From JACRBK01 sp964427955 (lineage in GTDB: Bacteria > Chloroflexota > Anaerolineae > Aggregatilineales > Aggregatilineaceae): a stretch of 17,296 nt of DNA. Positions 7,056 to 13,763 of the stretch are shown piece after piece. Position 1 is the first letter of the stretch, and the number at the start of each line of letters is the position of its first letter. The notes below the pieces were generated by a model that was not told the origin of the DNA, did not search any database, and was given only the letters and a program-made list of their open reading frames with translations. A program made the translations under genes and the position numbers. The stretch is from NCBI GenBank assembly GCA_964427955.1, contig CAYRWY010000076.1, forward strand, positions 1 to 17,296, read 5' to 3'.

Positions 7056-9358
7056 ACCAGATTATTCATGCCCCGCTGGGGCTGGAACATCCCTATGAGC
7101 AGGGGCCGGAAGAACGTTTCCCGCGCCAGCCGTTGGCCGGAGAATCCTTCGTCGTCGGCATCGTCACCCGCCCACCGGACGCTCTGGCGTCGGTGCGCGT
7201 CCACACCCGCCTGGATCAGACGCCCGGCACGGTGATCGACGCCGTGCGCCAGGCGGATTGGCGTGCCCGCTCCGAAGAAGGCGTGGGCGCCGAGTTCCTG
7301 GCGCGCCGCGTGAACGTGGATCAGGACGTCTGGCACGCCGCGCTGACCGCGCCCGCTGCCGGTCATACCCTGACCTACTGGATCGAGGCGGGCGATCAGG
7401 TGACCGCCGAATACACCGTGCGCGGTGAAAGCTGGCAGAGCACCCCGCTGGCGTCGTTGGAGCCGCCCACCGTCCAGCCGGAGGGCTGGATGAAGCACGT
7501 CATCCGCCGCTCCAGTTCGCCCGCCGTGGACGCGATCCCTGATCTGCCCACGCTGCGTGGGATCGAGTGGCTGACCGATGGCATCCATGCGCGGCGCGTC
7601 CGGCTGACGTTCGACTGCGCGCCCGGCGAAGCCTTCTACGGTCTGGGCGAGCGTTATAACGCCCTCAACCAGCGCGGTAACGTCCTGGACGTGCGCTGCT
7701 ACGAGCAGTACAAGAGCCAGGGCCAGCGCACCTATCTGCCCATGCCGTTCCTGCTATCGTCGGCGGGCTATGGCGTCTACGTGGACAGCCTGCGGTGGAT
7801 GCAGTTCGATCTCGCCCACGGCCAGCCCGACCGCTGGACGGTCGAAGCCGACCTCGGCCCGGACGAGACGCTGCCGCTGGTATGGTTCACAGGGCGCGAT
7901 CCGCTGGACATCATCCGCCAGTTCAGCCGCTTCAGCGGGACGCCGGTGCTGCCGCCGCTGTGGGCGTTCGGGCTGTGGATGAGCGGCAACGAGTGGAATT
8001 CGCAGGCGCGCGTGCTCCACGAGGTCGAGCAGTCGTTGGCCCACGCGATTCCGCCCTCGGTGCTGGTGATTGAAGCCTGGAGCGACGAGACCACCTTCTA
8101 TATCTGGAACGACGCCCAATACACGCCGGTGCCGGGCGATCAACCGCTGCACTACCGCGACTTCACCTTCCCGGCGGAAGGCAAATGGCCCGACCCGCAG
8201 GCCATGACCGATCATCTGCACGCGCACGGCATCCGGCTGATCCTGTGGCAGATCCCAACGCTCAAGAAGATCGAACAGCCGCACCCCCAACACGAAGCGG
8301 ATCACGCGCATTTCGAGCAGGCAGGGTTTGGCGTGCGCGAGGCCGATGGATCGCTCTACCGGGTGCGCCCCTTCTGGTTCCGGGATGGTTATCTGTGGGA
8401 TGTCACCAACCCGGCGGCGAACGCGTGGTGGATGAACAAGCGGGCCTATCTGTTGAACGAGATGGGCATCGACGGCTTCAAGACCGACGGCGGCGAGCAC
8501 CTGTGGGGCGCTGCCACGCGCTTCAGCGATGGCCGCCGGGGCGACGAGCTGTGGAATCTGTATCCCCGGCTGTACACCCAGGTCTACTACGAGTTCGCCA
8601 CCCGCCAGCGCGGCGGCGATGCCCTGCTGTTCAGCCGGGCCGGATTCACCGGGGCGCAGACCACGCCCGCGCACTGGGCGGGCGACGAAAATTCGACCTG
8701 GGACGCCTACCGCCACTCGATCCTGGCCGGGCTGTCCGCCGGGATTTCGGGCATCCCGTTCTGGGGCTGGGACTTCGGCGGCTTCAGCGGCGAGATTCCG
8801 ACCGCGGAACTCTACCTGCGCGCGGCAGCGATGGCGGCCTTCTGCCCGATCATGCAGTACCATTCGGAATTCAACCAGCACCGCGAGCCGTGCCACGACC
8901 GGACGCCCTGGAACATCCAGGCCCGGACCGGCGACGAGCGCGTGATCCCGACTTTCCGCTTTCTGCTGAACGTGCGCCATAACCTGATGCCGTACATCTG
9001 GCAGGAAGCGCAGCATTCCGCGCGGACCGGCGAGCCGATGATGCGCGCGCTGGCGCTGTGGTCGCCTGACGCCTCGCCCTACCAGTATTTCTTCGGGCGC
9101 GATCTGCTGGTCTGCCCCGTGGTCGAAGAGGGGATCACCTCCTGGCCGGTCTACCTGCCGGAAGGGACGTGGTACGACCTGTGGACGGGCGAGGCGGTGA
9201 CCGGAGGGCGGACCGTCACGGTCCCGGTGCCCCTCGACCGTATCCCGGTGTTCGTGCGGGCTGGGGCGCGTCTGCCCGCCTGCCTGGGCAGCGGCGCTCG
9301 CCTGGGCGAGCCGGTGCCCCTGGGGAGCGATGCCACGCACATTCTGGCTTTTGGATAA
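7052..9358 (+). CDS. GH31 family alpha-glucosidase
   Basis: 768 residues from GTG 7052, which overlaps the GH15 stop by 4 nt and has GGAGAAA just upstream; an in-frame ATG at 6962 lies deep inside the GH15 gene and is rejected. Residues 1 to about 115 form an extra beta-rich domain, followed by the GH31 N-terminal sandwich (GEAFYGLGERYNALNQRGN near 192), the catalytic barrel (from about 297) and C-terminal beta domains. The candidate nucleophile is D479 in DGFKTDGGE and the acid/base is D545 in WAGDENSTWD; IPFWGWDFGGF follows. GH31 enzymes cleave alpha-glucosidic bonds from non-reducing ends or transfer the glucosyl group. With no signal peptide and coupling to GH15, it likely completes cytoplasmic hydrolysis of imported oligosaccharides. 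The exact linkage is unknown; transglycosylation is possible. Confidence 0.92.
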   Translation: MNQIIHAPLGLEHPYEQGPEERFPRQPLAGESFVVGIVTRPPDALASVRVHTRLDQTPGTVIDAVRQADWRARSEEGVGAEFLARRVNVDQDVWHAALTAPAAGHTLTYWIEAGDQVTAEYTVRGESWQSTPLASLEPPTVQPEGWMKHVIRRSSSPAVDAIPDLPTLRGIEWLTDGIHARRVRLTFDCAPGEAFYGLGERYNALNQRGNVLDVRCYEQYKSQGQRTYLPMPFLLSSAGYGVYVDSLRWMQFDLAHGQPDRWTVEADLGPDETLPLVWFTGRDPLDIIRQFSRFSGTPVLPPLWAFGLWMSGNEWNSQARVLHEVEQSLAHAIPPSVLVIEAWSDETTFYIWNDAQYTPVPGDQPLHYRDFTFPAEGKWPDPQAMTDHLHAHGIRLILWQIPTLKKIEQPHPQHEADHAHFEQAGFGVREADGSLYRVRPFWFRDGYLWDVTNPAANAWWMNKRAYLLNEMGIDGFKTDGGEHLWGAATRFSDGRRGDELWNLYPRLYTQVYYEFATRQRGGDALLFSRAGFTGAQTTPAHWAGDENSTWDAYRHSILAGLSAGISGIPFWGWDFGGFSGEIPTAELYLRAAAMAAFCPIMQYHSEFNQHREPCHDRTPWNIQARTGDERVIPTFRFLLNVRHNLMPYIWQEAQHSARTGEPMMRALALWSPDASPYQYFFGRDLLVCPVVEEGITSWPVYLPEGTWYDLWTGEAVTGGRTVTVPVPLDRIPVFVRAGARLPACLGSGARLGEPVPLGSDATHILAFG

Positions 9359-9363
9359 GGCTG

Positions 9364-9420
9364 GTAGGGGATCTGCCTCTACAAAAATACCCATCAACGC
9401 CCATGCCGGGCGTTTTTTTT
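9364..9420 (+). terminator. Intrinsic terminator of the alpha-glucan operon
   Basis: AACGCCC (9396-9402) pairs perfectly with GGGCGTT (9408-9414) around ATGCC, and the T run extends to 9420. A second hairpin lies just before it (GTAGGGG 9364-9370 with CCTCTAC 9376-9382, one G-U pair). It sits 37 bp after the GH31 stop and separates the alpha-glucan operon from the next unit. Confidence 0.9.
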
Positions 9421-9445
9421 GTCACCCGCCGGAACGCCGTATAAT
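9417..9445 (+). promoter_or_regulatory. Promoter of the RbsA-type ATPase / permease-GAF unit
   Basis: A perfect TATAAT (9440-9445) is preceded 17 bp upstream by TTTTGT (9417-9422); TTGTCA (9419-9424) at 15 bp is an alternative -35. The -35 region shares bases with the T run of the upstream terminator. Transcription from about 9452 would leave a 33-nt leader carrying AGGAG before GTG 9486, which supports that start codon over ATG 9462. Confidence 0.6.
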
Positions 9446-9485
9446 TCGTAACGTGACACGAATGACCGGCAGGAGCGTGCACAGG

Positions 9486-10994
9486 GTGGAACCTCCCATC
9501 ATTCTTGAGCTGAGCCATATCAGCAAACAGTTTCCGGGCGTACTGGCGCTGCAAGACGTCAGCCTGACTCTGCGCGCCGGAGAAGTCCACGCGCTGCTGG
9601 GTGAAAATGGAGCGGGCAAGTCCACCCTGGCCAAGATCATCGCCGGGGTCTATCCCTCCACGTCGGGCGAGCTGCGTTTGTTTGGCGCCCCCCAGCGGTT
9701 TGCCTCTCCGCACGATGCCCAAAAAGCCGGAGTCGGGATTCTCTACCAGGAGATGGTGCTCCTGCCGGAACTGAGCATCGGCGAAAACGTGTTTCTAGGC
9801 AGCGAGCCGCACCAGTTCGGCCTGCCGGTGATTGACTGGAAGCAGATCCACCAGCGCACCGGCGAGATGCTCAAGCGCCTGGGGCTGAACCTGTCGTCGC
9901 AGACCAAAGTGGCCGATCTCTCGGTCGCGCAGCAGCAGATGGTGCAGGTCGTCAAGGCCCTGCGCCAGAATGCCCGGCTGATCGTGATGGATGAGCCGAC
10001 CACCCGCCTGACCGAGTTCGAGTCGCGCGACTTGTTCCGCGTGATCAAAACGCTGATCCAGGACGGGGTGGCGATCATCTACATCAGCCACCGCCTGGAG
10101 GAGATCAAGCAGATCTGCCACCGCGCCACCATCATCCGCGACGGCCAGTTGGTCGCGACGGTGAACGTCGCCGAGACCTCGCTCGATACCCTGGTCCGGT
10201 TGATGCTGGGGCGGGCGTTGGGCGAGCGTTTCCCGCGCCGCCAGGCGGTGCTGGGCGACGAACTGCTGCGCGTGCAGGGCCTGACGCGTTACGGCATGTT
10301 CGAAGACATCGGCTTCACGCTGCGCGCCGGTGAAATTCTGGGCATCACCGGGCTGGTTGGATCGGGGCGGTCGGCCCTGCTGCGCGCGATCTTCGGCGTG
10401 ATCCCGGTGGACGAAGGCCAATTCTACGTCAATCGCCAGGCGGTGCAGATCCGCACGCCCCAGGAGGCGATCCTGCACGGGATCGGGCTGCTGACCGAGG
10501 ATCGCCAGCGCGAGGGGTTGGTATTGGAAATGGGCGTGGGCGAGAACATCACCCTGGCGTCGTTGGCGCAGGACTCGCCTGGCCCGCTGATCGATCACGA
10601 CCTCGAAGAGGAACTGACCGGCTACTACGTCAAACAGCTTCACATCGACATTCCCCACGTGGATTTCAAAGCGGGCAACCTGTCAGGCGGGACGCAGCAG
10701 AAGATCGTGCTGTCCAAGTGGCTGGCTGCCGGATCGCGCATTCTGCTGTGCGACGAGCCGACCCAGGGCATCGACATCGGGGCCAAGACCGATATTTACC
10801 GGCTGATGAACGACCTGGTAGAAGAAGGGGTCGGGATCGTGCTCGTCAGCGCCGACATCAGTGAGGTGCTGGGCGTGTGCGACCGCATCATCGTGCTGCG
10901 CGATGGGCAGATGGTCTGCACCCTCGCCCGTGAAGAGGCGGACGAAGCCAAAATCCTGACCTATGCGATAGAAGGAACGTCCGGTGCCGACTGA
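9486..10994 (+). CDS. Two-domain sugar ABC transporter ATPase (RbsA/MglA/XylG type)
   Basis: 502 residues from GTG 9486, chosen for AGGAG at 9471-9475 (10-nt spacing) and because the length matches the family norm of about 500; an in-frame ATG at 9462 lacks a ribosome site. Domain 1 has Walker A GENGAGKST (from 39), the altered signature LSVAQQQ (from 145) and Walker B LIVMDEP (from 165). Domain 2 has a degenerate Walker A GLVGSGRS with Arg in place of Lys (289-296), signature LSGGTQQ (from 399) and LLCDEP (from 420). This asymmetry is normal for CUT2 ATPases, where only one site is fully active. It powers import of a monosaccharide-like ligand through the next permease, whose start overlaps its 3' end by 11 nt. 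Confidence 0.93.
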   Translation: MEPPIILELSHISKQFPGVLALQDVSLTLRAGEVHALLGENGAGKSTLAKIIAGVYPSTSGELRLFGAPQRFASPHDAQKAGVGILYQEMVLLPELSIGENVFLGSEPHQFGLPVIDWKQIHQRTGEMLKRLGLNLSSQTKVADLSVAQQQMVQVVKALRQNARLIVMDEPTTRLTEFESRDLFRVIKTLIQDGVAIIYISHRLEEIKQICHRATIIRDGQLVATVNVAETSLDTLVRLMLGRALGERFPRRQAVLGDELLRVQGLTRYGMFEDIGFTLRAGEILGITGLVGSGRSALLRAIFGVIPVDEGQFYVNRQAVQIRTPQEAILHGIGLLTEDRQREGLVLEMGVGENITLASLAQDSPGPLIDHDLEEELTGYYVKQLHIDIPHVDFKAGNLSGGTQQKIVLSKWLAAGSRILLCDEPTQGIDIGAKTDIYRLMNDLVEEGVGIVLVSADISEVLGVCDRIIVLRDGQMVCTLAREEADEAKILTYAIEGTSGAD

Positions 10995-12786
10995 ACCTGC
11001 CGAATCGCTGGAATCAGAGCGAGTAGCGCGCGCGGTGGGTATACTTCGTCAGAACGCCCTGCTGATCATTTTCGCGATCTTGATGGCGCTCTTTTCGCTG
11101 TCATCCAGTCATTTCACCAGCGCCAACAATCTGCTGTTTATCCTGCTGCGCACCGCGCCCCTGGGGATCGTGGTCGCCGGGCAGACGCTGGTGATCGTCA
11201 CGGGCGGGATCGATCTGTCGGTCGGGTCGGTGGCGGGCCTGGCCAGCATCATCGCCGCCAAGCTGATGCTCGCCGACGGCGGTCCTCATCTTCCCCCGGT
11301 GCTGGCGATCACCGGGGCCCTGGTGGTGGCTACTTTCGTAGGTTGGGCGCAGGGCTGGATGATCGCGCGGCGGGACCTGTCGCCGTTCATCGTCACCTTT
11401 AGCACGCTCAGCCTGATCAAAGGGCTGGCACTGGTTTACAGCAATTCCGCGCCGATCCCGGTCCCCCACGGCCAGTTTAGCTGGATGTGGCGGGTCAGCC
11501 CGTCGCCGCGCCCGCTCCCGATTTTGATCATGGTGCTGACGTTTGTCGCGCTGGCGTACATCCTGCGCCACACCAAGCTGGGGCGCTATGCCGTTGCCAT
11601 CGGCAGTAACGAGACCGTGGCACGCATGTCGGGTGTCAACGTCGCGCGCTACAAAACCCAGGTCTACATGCTCAGCAGTTTCCTGGCCGGGTTGTCCGGG
11701 GTGATGCTGATGCTGCGCATCGAAAGCGGCAGTTATACCAACGGCGAGAACTACCCGCTGGTGTCGATTGCCGCCGCCGTGATCGGCGGGGCGAGCCTGA
11801 AGGGCGGCATGGGCAGCGCGTGGGGATCGCTGTTGGGCGTGCTGTTGATCATGATGGTCGATACCGGCCTGGGCGTGCTCAACATCTCGTCGCTGTGGAG
11901 CACGGCGGTGATCGGCGGGCTGATCCTGATGGCGGCGCTGGCCGATGTCGAGCGGCGCAAGGCTCAGACCATTGTGCCGCCCATCCGCGCGGAAAAAGCG
12001 GTGGAGGATACTTCGTACCTGGTGCAGGTGTGCGCGACCCTGCGGCAGGCGATCCAGCTTCACCTGGCGTGCGACCAGGTGCGGCTGTATATGATCGATC
12101 CCGAAACCGGCGATCTGATCCAGCACGGCCTGGACCACCACAATCACGCCGTGATCGTCCAGCCCGACCACCTGGCCCGGCGGGTGATCGATACCCAGGC
12201 GGCGCAGTGGGTGGGGCAGATCGGCCAGGAGAACGATGGAAGCGTTACCCTGATCAACCCGAACAGCCAGGCCGCGATTGCCGTCCCGATCCTGAATACC
12301 AACCGGGTGATCGGCGTGCTGGAAGTGCAGAGCCTGTACCGCAATGTATTCGGCGCGGCGACCGCAGAAAAACTGGCCGGGATCGTCGAGCAGTTGGCCG
12401 ACCCGCTGGAAGATGCCTGGCTGCTGGATAACGGCTGGCTGCTGCGTCACACTCGTGAGGCCCTGCGCCACCTGTGGGATGAGGTCTACCTGGGCAAATG
12501 CTCGTTGGCTGCCTGGCTGTACTCCTCCAACAGCCGGGCCGAGACGCTGCCCGCCGCGCGGGGGCAGGAACTACAGCAGTTGCTGTTGGAAGCGATTGAG
12601 CAGGTCGGCGCGAAAGAAGGCGGCGAGCAGTCGCGCACCCGGCGGCGTTACCAGATCCTGCACCAGACCTACGTCGAAGAGCTGGCCGTGGAGGTCATCA
12701 TCGACCGGCTGAGCGTCAGCCGCCGTCAATACTTCTATAACCTGAAGGAGGCCCTGGAAGAGGTTGTGCACTCTCTTTTGAGTTAA
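10984..12786 (+). CDS. RbsC-type sugar permease fused to GAF and C-terminal helix-turn-helix module
   Basis: A single 600-codon frame from GTG 10984 (GAAGGA 7 nt upstream). Residues 1 to about 322 are an ordinary CUT2 permease: multiple hydrophobic segments, TGGIDLSVGSVAGL, a cytoplasmic loop with GSNETVARMSGVNV, and AAVIGGASLKGGMGSAWGS. Instead of ending there, as RbsC homologues of about 320-340 residues do, it continues through a charged linker into a GAF-like domain (about 343-480, with AAIAVPILNTNRVIGVLEVQ) and a helical region (from ALRHLWD, 493). It ends in an HTH (556-600; YVEELAVEVIIDRLSVSRRQ) resembling sigma-70 region 4. No stop, frameshift or internal ribosome site is evident between the parts. 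GAF domains bind small molecules, so this may be a transporter that senses its own substrate and signals to DNA. Domain names are from reading, not from a profile search. Confidence 0.85.
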   Translation: MPTEPAESLESERVARAVGILRQNALLIIFAILMALFSLSSSHFTSANNLLFILLRTAPLGIVVAGQTLVIVTGGIDLSVGSVAGLASIIAAKLMLADGGPHLPPVLAITGALVVATFVGWAQGWMIARRDLSPFIVTFSTLSLIKGLALVYSNSAPIPVPHGQFSWMWRVSPSPRPLPILIMVLTFVALAYILRHTKLGRYAVAIGSNETVARMSGVNVARYKTQVYMLSSFLAGLSGVMLMLRIESGSYTNGENYPLVSIAAAVIGGASLKGGMGSAWGSLLGVLLIMMVDTGLGVLNISSLWSTAVIGGLILMAALADVERRKAQTIVPPIRAEKAVEDTSYLVQVCATLRQAIQLHLACDQVRLYMIDPETGDLIQHGLDHHNHAVIVQPDHLARRVIDTQAAQWVGQIGQENDGSVTLINPNSQAAIAVPILNTNRVIGVLEVQSLYRNVFGAATAEKLAGIVEQLADPLEDAWLLDNGWLLRHTREALRHLWDEVYLGKCSLAAWLYSSNSRAETLPAARGQELQQLLLEAIEQVGAKEGGEQSRTRRRYQILHQTYVEELAVEVIIDRLSVSRRQYFYNLKEALEEVVHSLLS

Positions 12787-12854
12787 GTCGTACTTACTAG
12801 CATCCACCCTCCGATTCCCAACCCCTTGGCTTACCACCAGTGCATTTCCCCGTA

Positions 12855-12898
12855 TTTGCACTGGCATTGCATTGGATTTGCACCGGGTTTGCGCTGGA
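12855..12898 (+). repeat. Four 11-bp direct repeats upstream of the second transporter operon
   Basis: Units TTTGCACTGGC, ATTGCATTGGA, TTTGCACCGGG and TTTGCGCTGGA begin at 12855, 12866, 12877 and 12888, exactly one DNA turn apart. TTGC (positions 2-5) and GG (9-10) are invariant. An inverted copy of the core, CCAGTGCA (12837-12844), faces the first unit and forms an 8-bp inverted repeat with TGCACTGG (12857-12864). The array ends 4 bp before a -35 box, the place expected for an activator binding as tandem monomers on one face of the helix. Confidence 0.75.
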
Positions 12899-12902
12899 CC
12901 TC

Positions 12903-12932
12903 TTGACCCGTCTACCCCGACAGCCCTAAGCT
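12903..12932 (+). promoter_or_regulatory. Promoter of the FrcA-like transporter operon
   Basis: TTGACC (12903-12908) lies 18 bp before TAAGCT (12927-12932). The -10 is poor and the spacing one base long, which fits a promoter that needs the activator implied by the adjoining repeats. Transcription from about 12939 leaves a leader of roughly 39 nt before ATG 12978. No terminator was seen between the preceding permease gene (stop at 12786) and this site, so read-through is also possible. Confidence 0.5.
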
Positions 12933-12977
12933 GAAATTTGTGAAAGTCGTATGGTAAGGATAAGGAGGGAGTTTGTG

Positions 12978-13763
12978 ATGGAGAATTCTGCGGGGTCCTA
13001 TGCCCTGCGGATGGTCAATATTGAGAAGTATTTTGGACTCGTGTGCGCCCTCAAGAATATCAATTTGGAAGTGGATCGCAACGAGATCGTCGGGTTGATT
13101 GGCGATAACGGCGCGGGCAAATCGACGATGGTGAAGATCCTCACCGGCGTCTACCGGCCTACCAGCGGCGAACTCTACATTGCCAACCGCAAAGTGGACC
13201 TGGGGTCCTACAACGTCAAGACGGCTCACAGCTACGGCATCGAAACCGTCTACCAGGACAAATCGCTGGGAGAAAAGCAGGTGCTCTGGCGAAATTTCTT
13301 CATCGGACGCCAGATCACCCGGCCTCTGGGGTTCATCGATGTCAAGAAAGAAAAAGAAATCGCCCACGAGATCATGGTCAATACCATCGGATTTCGCGGG
13401 AAAGGTATCACCGTCGATTCGAAAGTCAGCAAGCTGTCGGGCGGCGAGCGCCAGGGGGTCTCGATTGGGCGCGCCATGCACTTCGAGGCCGAACTGATCA
13501 TCCTCGACGAGCCGACGGTCGCCCTCTCGTTGAAAGAAGTGCGCAAAGTCCTCAACTTCGTCCACAAAATCAAAGAGGGCGGTAAAGCGTGCATCTACAT
13601 TTCCCACGATATCCAGGATGTCTACGAAATTTCGGATCGCTTCGTCGTCATGGATCGCGGACAGATCGTGGCCAGCATCCTCAAGAAAGATATTTCGCTG
13701 AAAGCTCTGGATGAATTCCTGCTCGAATACGCTCACGGTTTGAAGGACAAGGGAGAATCATGA
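12978..13763 (+). CDS. Single-domain sugar ABC transporter ATPase (FrcA-like)
   Basis: 261 residues from ATG 12978, which has AAGGAGG at 12962-12968 (9-nt spacing); the in-frame ATG at 12951 lacks such a site. One nucleotide-binding domain is present: Walker A GDNGAGKST (from 42), signature LSGGERQ (from 153), Walker B LIILDEP (from 173) and switch His210 in ISHD. CUT2 systems usually use a double ATPase, but the FrcA subgroup (known for fructose, mannose and ribose uptake) uses a single one, presumably as a homodimer. The next permease starts in a 4-nt ATGA overlap, indicating a dedicated pair. The leader and first part are visibly more A/T-rich than the neighbouring genes. Substrate is not determined. 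Confidence 0.93.
   Translation: MENSAGSYALRMVNIEKYFGLVCALKNINLEVDRNEIVGLIGDNGAGKSTMVKILTGVYRPTSGELYIANRKVDLGSYNVKTAHSYGIETVYQDKSLGEKQVLWRNFFIGRQITRPLGFIDVKKEKEIAHEIMVNTIGFRGKGITVDSKVSKLSGGERQGVSIGRAMHFEAELIILDEPTVALSLKEVRKVLNFVHKIKEGGKACIYISHDIQDVYEISDRFVVMDRGQIVASILKKDISLKALDEFLLEYAHGLKDKGES

Noticed and set aside
7052..9358. GH31 enzyme as a sulfoquinovosidase, tempting because of the nearby aldolase
   Set aside because: The nucleophile motif is DGFKTDGGE, not the ADFGE-type motif of YihQ-like sulfoquinovosidases, and no other sulfoquinovose genes are present. The YicI-type alpha-xylosidase KTDFGE motif is also absent.
2903..9397. Several long open frames on the - strand (2903-3757, 4640-5884, 5811-6743, 7754-9397)
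   Set aside because: They mirror well-supported + strand genes, are rich in His, Arg, Gln and Asp as expected from reverse reading of GC-rich codons, and show no domain motifs.
10984..12786. Permease-GAF fusion as a frameshift or misassembly joining two genes
   Set aside because: The frame is open with consistent codon use throughout, the linker is plausible, and no ribosome site with a start is seen near codons 315-345. An error cannot be fully excluded without reads.
12837..12898. CRISPR array or replication iterons
   Set aside because: Units are 11 bp with no unique spacers, and no cas or replication genes are nearby. A regulator-binding array next to a promoter explains the layout better.
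3688..12977. Upstream in-frame starts for five genes (3688, 6962, 9330, 9462, 12951)
   Set aside because: They lack ribosome sites, run far into neighbouring genes, cross the terminator (9330) or sit about 10 nt from the predicted transcript start (9462). The chosen starts have ribosome sites or 4-nt overlaps and give family-typical lengths.
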